Assembly (NCBI GenBank): GCA_044361595.1
Contig: JBIKIN010000006.1
Coordinates: 62,001 to 126,000, forward strand
Reading direction: 5' to 3'
DNA: 64,000 nt
Source of the DNA: Pseudopedobacter sp044361595
GTDB lineage: Bacteria > Bacteroidota > Bacteroidia > Sphingobacteriales > Sphingobacteriaceae
Within the stretch, counting starts at the first letter, position 1. Each line of letters starts with the position of its first letter. The position numbers and the translations under genes are program-made. Below the pieces are notes generated by a model. That model was not told the origin of the DNA. It ran no database searches and saw only the letters and a program-made list of their open reading frames with translations. Positions 58,951 through 64,000 of this stretch are shown one piece after another.

Positions 58951-60000
58951 ATGAAAAAAATCATCAAATTAATGATCATTGTTATAGTAATGATGACAGG
59001 AGTAGAGTTAAGTTATGGGCAAAATTTTACAGCCTTATTTGGTACGTGGCGACCAAGTACACCATCAAATTTGTCTCAGTATACTAACATCACATTTGTA
59101 AATATAACATCTAACAATCAAGCTAAAATTTCAGATGCGAATAATAACCATGTAGTTTTTAATCTAAAATCTATTGCTAACGGTGGTTTAGAAACTCTTT
59201 TACCTATTGAGATTAAAAAGATATATGGATATGACGCTAAAAAAGTATTTGTTCGCCTTTATAATCAAAACAATAAACTAAGAGTTGTCAGAAAAATTTA
59301 TGAGTACGATAGAAATGGTGTTTTGCTTAATGCTAATCCAACTTTAGATAGTATTTTATTTGAAAAAGCGGTAATTAATAAATCACTAAATCCTTCACTA
59401 AGTTCTCCAACAATAGTAGATACTAGAAATCCAGCATTAGACAAGATTGCAGGTGATTTTAAAGAAAGAAGAGAATTTTTTGGTGGTACTAAATACAAAA
59501 TTGAATTTTTAGGTATTCAAAATATTAAAGGTGATAGAGATAACATCAATACTGATAAAGAAGACAAAGAGCTAGAGTTAGAGATTCTTGGTCATATAGG
59601 ATATACCATAAAAAACGCACAAAATAACATCATCTTGCCAGAAAAATCTATTTTCGACAACGCTAATAGTCAAGGCAATTCTTACATCCTAAAAAAGAAT
59701 AACCCCATAAGTTTAACTCACGTTATCGAGTTTACAGTTCCGCAAGATAAATTACCTGAATATTATTTGGTGTTAAATGGTAGGTTGATAGAAAATCACA
59801 GATTTGTTGTTGTTGGGGAATTTAATCTAATTCAAGGTTTTTATTTAAAAGATAGAGATGGTATTAAAGAAGAGATTTTTAAGTTTTCCGATGCCTATCC
59901 CGGTGAAAACACGATCACAATTAACTTAAGAAAAGAAAGAAATGGCGATGGTGAAGACACAACATTAGGTGTTAAAATCAGAATCACTAAAATTAATTAG
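58951..60000 (+). CDS. Secreted protein of unknown function
   Basis: The 349-aa protein has a signal peptide ending GVELSYGQ. The mature part starts FTALFGTWRPS, has a basic central region, and ends in what looks like a C2- or jellyroll-type beta domain (from about residue 170: KYKIEFLGIQNIKGDRDN, then VKIRITKIN). The Asp-rich loop and calcium-channel-like DRDN are suggestive only. No named family is recognised. It is third in the OmpA-led run. Confidence 0.75.
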   Translation: MKKIIKLMIIVIVMMTGVELSYGQNFTALFGTWRPSTPSNLSQYTNITFVNITSNNQAKISDANNNHVVFNLKSIANGGLETLLPIEIKKIYGYDAKKVFVRLYNQNNKLRVVRKIYEYDRNGVLLNANPTLDSILFEKAVINKSLNPSLSSPTIVDTRNPALDKIAGDFKERREFFGGTKYKIEFLGIQNIKGDRDNINTDKEDKELELEILGHIGYTIKNAQNNIILPEKSIFDNANSQGNSYILKKNNPISLTHVIEFTVPQDKLPEYYLVLNGRLIENHRFVVVGEFNLIQGFYLKDRDGIKEEIFKFSDAYPGENTITINLRKERNGDGEDTTLGVKIRITKIN

Positions 60001-60009
60001 CCAATCATC

Positions 60010-61005
60010 ATGAAAAAATTAATTTTAATCCTAATCACTATTTTTTCTATCAGCATTTTAAAAGCACAAACCCCAGCCGAGTTTGAGAAAATGCAAAAAG
60101 AGTATTTAAAGCAAGCTAGCATGGCACTCAATTGCGATTCTTTAAAGAAAACATTAGATAAACAATACGAAGCTTTAGATAGAAAAACACTTACCGAAAG
60201 TCAATTAAAAGAGATAAGAGCATCATTAGATGGGCAGATAAAAGCTTGTAAAGAATATGCTCAAATCTTAAAAACAGGCGGGACCTCAACTACTCCTCAA
60301 TCAGAAACTTCTGAAGAGATAAAGGAAGAAAAAGGTGTAGAAATAGGGGAGAAAAAGCCAAACATTAAAAATTTAGAGATCCCGGCGGGTTATAAGATCA
60401 CTTATTTGATTAAAGAAAACGGCACAACCAACAGGATAGAGATGTATTTATCAGATACAAGTCCAAATTATACCATCAGCGCAAAAGATCCAGAAACAGG
60501 ACAAAAGTTTTATGCCATTTATAAAGCTAACGAAAAAAAAATTTACAATGTGGCTCAAGGTATGGTTCTAACTATGGATATGAATGCCAATCAGAAAAGT
60601 ATGTATGGTGATTTTACACCAAGTTTAGCCGAGATTCAGAAGTATAAATTAACACCAACAGGTAAATCTAAAACCATAGCAGGTTATTTAGCTCAAGAGT
60701 TTTCTAGTAAAGATGATGAAGGAAATCCGATAAAAATTTGGATAAGTTACAGCCTGAAATCAGGTAGCTATATTATGCCAGGCGCAAAATATGTAGAAGC
60801 TGAAAGAGCGATTTATAAGAACGTTTATGGAAATGATTTATTGGGATTTTTCCTTGCTTTTAACACCACAAGTGCTGATGGTAATACTGAAATGATTGCA
60901 GAAAGCGTCCAAAAAATTACTGCTCCTGTATCTATATCTGTTGAGGGCTACAATTGGGTAAACGGAAACCAAATGATGAACAATTTAACCCCACCTAAAA
61001 ATTAA
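60010..61005 (+). CDS. Secreted protein, DUF4412-like C-terminal part
   Basis: The 331-aa protein has a signal peptide ending ISILKAQ, a helical N-terminal part with one Cys pair, a Glu-rich linker (about 95-120) and a beta-rich C-terminal domain (KITYLIKENGTTNRIEMYLS and the later KSKTIAGYLAQEFSSKD followed by IKIWIS). The IAGY...KIWIS pattern is like DUF4412-type periplasmic domains, but this is a weak match from memory. It is 9 bp after the previous gene and 17 bp before the next. Confidence 0.7.
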   Translation: MKKLILILITIFSISILKAQTPAEFEKMQKEYLKQASMALNCDSLKKTLDKQYEALDRKTLTESQLKEIRASLDGQIKACKEYAQILKTGGTSTTPQSETSEEIKEEKGVEIGEKKPNIKNLEIPAGYKITYLIKENGTTNRIEMYLSDTSPNYTISAKDPETGQKFYAIYKANEKKIYNVAQGMVLTMDMNANQKSMYGDFTPSLAEIQKYKLTPTGKSKTIAGYLAQEFSSKDDEGNPIKIWISYSLKSGSYIMPGAKYVEAERAIYKNVYGNDLLGFFLAFNTTSADGNTEMIAESVQKITAPVSISVEGYNWVNGNQMMNNLTPPKN

Positions 61006-61022
61006 TATTTAAACAGAAAATC

Positions 61023-61634
61023 ATGAAAAATTTAAAAATCACTTTGATTGCAATTTTAATTGCAACGGCAAACTCTTTTGCCCAAAATATACCACAAACC
61101 TTAAAATACGATTTCAAGTTTGATTGGTTATCTGCTTATAAAGTAAACCTTTTAGATGCGAGCAAAGAAGACGTAATGAGCATTGGTTACTGCCGTTTGT
61201 TTGTTAAAAATAAAACTACCGGTAAAGATGATCAAATATTACCTACTGGATTTTCATATATAGGTAATTATGGACGTGTATATGAAGTAAGTAGAAGTGG
61301 AGCATATGAAATGAATAATTATACAGCAAAACCTATTATGAATTCGTTTGTCCGCTTTCAATTTGAACCTATCAAATATGGTTACAAAACTTTAGCAGAC
61401 TTATATGATAATGCCTACTTTAAAATCGTTGCTGAAGTAAAAATTAAAGGATTTAATAATGATGAAATTTTTGGCAAATCAGAATCTATCGTCTTTTTAA
61501 AAGATGCTAATATAAATTTTGTGACTAAAACAGTAGCTAGTCAGATGAGATCCTCTGCTGGTAACGGATTCTTATTTTTTAGAAAGGATTCTAGAAGCTT
61601 TGGAGTTTATTATAGCATTAAACCTGTTAATTAA
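61023..61634 (+). CDS. Secreted protein of unknown function
   Basis: The 203-aa protein has a signal peptide ending ATANSFAQ and a mature beta-rich part with LKYDFKFDWLSAYKVNLLD near the start. No domain is recognised. It is fifth in the run behind the OmpA protein and is followed by a 63-bp gap with no obvious terminator. Confidence 0.72.
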   Translation: MKNLKITLIAILIATANSFAQNIPQTLKYDFKFDWLSAYKVNLLDASKEDVMSIGYCRLFVKNKTTGKDDQILPTGFSYIGNYGRVYEVSRSGAYEMNNYTAKPIMNSFVRFQFEPIKYGYKTLADLYDNAYFKIVAEVKIKGFNNDEIFGKSESIVFLKDANINFVTKTVASQMRSSAGNGFLFFRKDSRSFGVYYSIKPVN

Positions 61635-61697
61635 TCATTTGTCTTAAAAACAATAGCTGATTAGTAATGCCCTAGTCAGTTGTTTTAAACAAAAATC

Positions 61698-62486
61698 ATG
61701 AAGAATAAAATCAAAATTCTTGTACTAGCGGTAACATCAATTGTAATAAGTTGTAATAATCCAAAAGTTAATGAAGGCGAAAAAGAATTGTCTGAAATCA
61801 TTCTCAAAGAAAATAATGGTGAAGATAATACTTGTTTAATGGCTTACGCCGATAAATATGATGAGCTTTTTACTTTGGATGATGCAGTTAAAATTACTGG
61901 TTTTACTAAAGCTGATGTAGAAACTGAGTACAGCAAAATCATGAAAAACAATACTTATCATGATATTTCTTACAAATGGGAAAGCACTAGAATAAAGATG
62001 GTAAAAGTGGCAAATATGGAGGTGAAAGTACCAATGAAAAATTTGATAGAAGTAAGCGGGATAGAAGCTAAAACAGCAGAAGCTTTTAAAAGAGATTTTA
62101 GCCTTAAAACTGACGCGGAAATTACCGAAATGAACAAAAACATGAACAAAGCCGTGGACGATGCTTATGAAGGAAAATCAGAAAGCGAAACTGCAAATAA
62201 AGCGATGGCAAAAGTGAAAGAAATGGGCCAAATTAAAGAAGATGTAAAAGCCATAACCGGCAATATGCAGGATAATGCTTTTTCAAAAGTCCTTAAGGCC
62301 TATCAACCTGTAGAAAACCTCGCTGATGCAGCATCATGGAATACTTTTGAACAAAGATTATATGTTTTAAAAAACGGAGTAAAGTTTCAAGTAACAGCTG
62401 ATTTAAGTGACGATACCAACTTTAATAAGGGTAAAGCAATTGAGGCTGCTAAATTAATTTTAGCTAAATGTCAACAATCAAAATAG
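61698..62486 (+). CDS. Lipoprotein of unknown function
   Basis: The 262-aa protein has a lipoprotein signal with lipobox VISC (Cys 19) and a mostly helical, charged mature part. The segment TLDDAVKITGFTKADVETEY and the later VKMVKVANMEVKVPMKNL are distinctive but not recognised. A Met- and Lys-rich helix lies at about 150-180. It overlaps the next gene by 19 bp, so translation of the two is coupled. Confidence 0.72.
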   Translation: MKNKIKILVLAVTSIVISCNNPKVNEGEKELSEIILKENNGEDNTCLMAYADKYDELFTLDDAVKITGFTKADVETEYSKIMKNNTYHDISYKWESTRIKMVKVANMEVKVPMKNLIEVSGIEAKTAEAFKRDFSLKTDAEITEMNKNMNKAVDDAYEGKSESETANKAMAKVKEMGQIKEDVKAITGNMQDNAFSKVLKAYQPVENLADAASWNTFEQRLYVLKNGVKFQVTADLSDDTNFNKGKAIEAAKLILAKCQQSK

Positions 62487-63163
62487 GTTTGTATCTGGCT
62501 CTTTTACTGCTGGTTACAAACATTTTTGCTCAAGAGGATGGTAGTTATAGAAATGAAAATTGGCAACCTCAAAATGGCAAATACTACTTCTCGAATGCAA
62601 TAACTTGGCATTATCAAAAGCAAACACAAACAGAGAATTTCTCTGGTACGATTTCGATTTATCTAGATATTATAAGCAATACATTTTTATTAACTCCAAA
62701 AGATTATGGATTTGGGGAGGAAATGATAGATTTTATTTTAATCGAAAAAAGTGGTAGGGTTATAGTTGCTTACGCTGATGATAGCGGTAAACATTTAAAA
62801 AAGTTTAAGTTTAATAACGATAGTTTGGAAGTTAAACGCCTAACAGATTTTTTTAAAACCGACCGAAAAGTTACTTTAACTCATATACCATTACCACAAA
62901 AGCAGGTGATGATTTATCAAAAAAAGCCAAATATTAATTTTTACATTGAAGAGTTTGCAACTGTTAAAACCAATATGGATTTTGAACCTTTAGAGTGTTT
63001 AAGGTCATTAAATTTGGAATTTCCAATTCCATCCATTTTAACAGAAAACAAAATTTTAAATAAAAACGAGCTTTTGGTTTTTCTTTGTACCAAAAATGAG
63101 CAATTAGCTTTTCTAGATTGGCTACCTAACGAGTATTTCGTGGATTTGAAAGGATATAAATAA
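62468..63163 (+). CDS. Secreted protein of unknown function
   Basis: The 231-aa protein has a signal peptide (LALLLLVTNIFAQ) and a beta-rich mature part; IDLILIEKS-like strands in the middle (EMIDFILIEKSGRVIVAYAD) recur. Its ATG lies within the upstream lipoprotein gene. It is the last gene of the OmpA-led run and is convergent with the exported methyltransferase gene, with 2 bp between stops. No family is recognised. Confidence 0.72.
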   Translation: MSTIKIGLYLALLLLVTNIFAQEDGSYRNENWQPQNGKYYFSNAITWHYQKQTQTENFSGTISIYLDIISNTFLLTPKDYGFGEEMIDFILIEKSGRVIVAYADDSGKHLKKFKFNNDSLEVKRLTDFFKTDRKVTLTHIPLPQKQVMIYQKKPNINFYIEEFATVKTNMDFEPLECLRSLNLEFPIPSILTENKILNKNELLVFLCTKNEQLAFLDWLPNEYFVDLKGYK

Positions 63164-63165
63164 TT

Positions 63166-63897
63166 TTATTTTGCTTTCTCATAAACCAAAAAATGCTGAA
63201 TAGGCAAGAAATCTTCTTGTTTATAAAGCTTAAAGCCATTCGCTTCCATTTCTTTATTTACTTGTTTCACACTCATTTTATGAAGCTCTTTTATCGCAAC
63301 ATCAGGGTCTTCGGTCCTATATTCAAGAAGTAATATTTTTCCATCAGCTTTTAAAGCTTTGGCTAAGGCCGATAACATTTCTTGCGGGTAAGCCAGCTCA
63401 TGGTAAACATCAACCATAATGGCTAAATCAATTGAATTGACCAGTAAGTTTGGATTTTGTTCACTTCCTTTTACAATCTCAACGTTCTTAACTCCCTTTT
63501 GAATTTTATTTTGTTTTAAAATCTGAATAAATTCATCCTGAATCTCCACCGCATAAACTTTTCCTTCGGTAACTTTCTGTGCTATTTTAAAAGTATAATA
63601 ACCACTACCAGCACCAATATCGGCAATTATGCTTTTACTGTTGATGGGTAATTTATCAATAGCTAAGCTGGTGTTCTCTTCCTCATTTCTATTATTTCGC
63701 TCAAGCCATCCTGCCCCTGCGGCATCCATTACAAAAGAAATTTCACGGCCTTGATAAACTTTACCAATACCATCTCTGCTTGGCGATTTGTATTGATAAA
63801 CACTATCAATTTTAGATGCGGATTTTTGATTGACTGTTTGTGTACAAGCCATCTCACAAAGCATCAAACACAAAATTATGATTACACTGATTCTCAT
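63166..63897 (-). CDS. Exported class I SAM-dependent methyltransferase-like lipoprotein
   Basis: The 243-aa protein starts with a hydrophobic signal (VIIILCLMLCEMAC) that looks like a lipoprotein signal cleaved before the Cys at MAC, then GREISFVMDAAGAGWLER and a complete methyltransferase core: motif I SIIADIGAGSGYYTFKIA, YAVEIQ, and VDVYHELAYPQEML. SAM is not expected in the periplasm, so either the signal is not cleaved and the protein faces inward, or it has another role. It is convergent with the secreted-protein run. Confidence 0.82.
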   Translation of the reverse strand: MRISVIIILCLMLCEMACTQTVNQKSASKIDSVYQYKSPSRDGIGKVYQGREISFVMDAAGAGWLERNNRNEEENTSLAIDKLPINSKSIIADIGAGSGYYTFKIAQKVTEGKVYAVEIQDEFIQILKQNKIQKGVKNVEIVKGSEQNPNLLVNSIDLAIMVDVYHELAYPQEMLSALAKALKADGKILLLEYRTEDPDVAIKELHKMSVKQVNKEMEANGFKLYKQEDFLPIQHFLVYEKAK

Positions 63898-64000
63898 GTT
63901 TATAGTTTTATTTTAAATCACTCTTAGCCACTAATTGTTTTAAAATTTATTCCGTAGTAAGAAAATATGTCAGGTTTAAAATTTCCACTATGCTTACATT

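Overview
The window comes from an AT-rich member of the Bacteroidetes, most likely of the family Sphingobacteriaceae (Pedobacter-like). The evidence is the -7 box TAnnTTTG, with TTTG exactly 20 nt upstream in three clear cases, the rarity of Shine-Dalgarno sequences, a TonB receptor with a CarboxypepD-like N-terminal domain, 7TMR-DISM/LytTR signalling, BrxA bacilliredoxin, and zeaxanthin-type carotenoid genes. It reads as ordinary chromosome: one tRNA, no rRNA, phage, transposase or CRISPR array. I count about 62 protein genes and one pseudogene.

Layout. 0-7 kb is an exopolysaccharide locus: a Wzc-like co-polymerase (cut by the window edge) and Wza-like export lipoprotein on the minus strand, facing a plus-strand run of GT4 glycosyltransferase, polysaccharide deacetylase, WecG/TagA transferase and a WcaJ-type initiating phosphotransferase. 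7-16.6 kb holds a TonB-dependent receptor, mannose-6-phosphate isomerase, a CvpA-CAP fusion, a patatin-like lipase, a methyltransferase, a GH1 glucosidase and a MarC protein. 16.6-26 kb is mostly housekeeping: tRNA-Leu, EngB, UbiA-type prenyltransferase, M3 peptidase, RluA, PanB, CarA and Lpd. 26-33 kb is a carotenoid region (crtZ, crtI, crtB, a lycopene cyclase and a small cytochrome b5) with murB, an ECF sigma factor and an SRPBCC protein among them. 33-43 kb holds an M48 protease, BrxA, AhcY, an AAA/DUF4143 ATPase behind a large palindrome, a J/KTSC protein, PdxJ, a RelE-type toxin-antitoxin pair and the selenouridine pair mnmH-selD. 43-53 kb holds a TMTC-like TPR membrane protein, a methyltransferase, a GT2 enzyme, GcvP, PruA and an S1/P1 nuclease. 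53-64 kb has a decayed LytS-type kinase, an intact kinase-regulator pair, and a divergent run of seven envelope or secreted proteins, most of them unrecognised, ending beside an exported methyltransferase.

The most notable signals are: a 51-bp near-perfect palindrome plus a third half-site lying exactly between the -33 and -7 boxes of the DUF4143 ATPase gene; several genes whose -7 box lies so close to the ATG that the mRNA should be leaderless; a 36-codon hydrophobic upstream ORF overlapping the carA start by ATGA; a kinase pseudogene with six in-frame stops and no frameshift; and a dispersed family of degenerate intergenic hairpin elements. All assignments come from reading the sequence without database searches.
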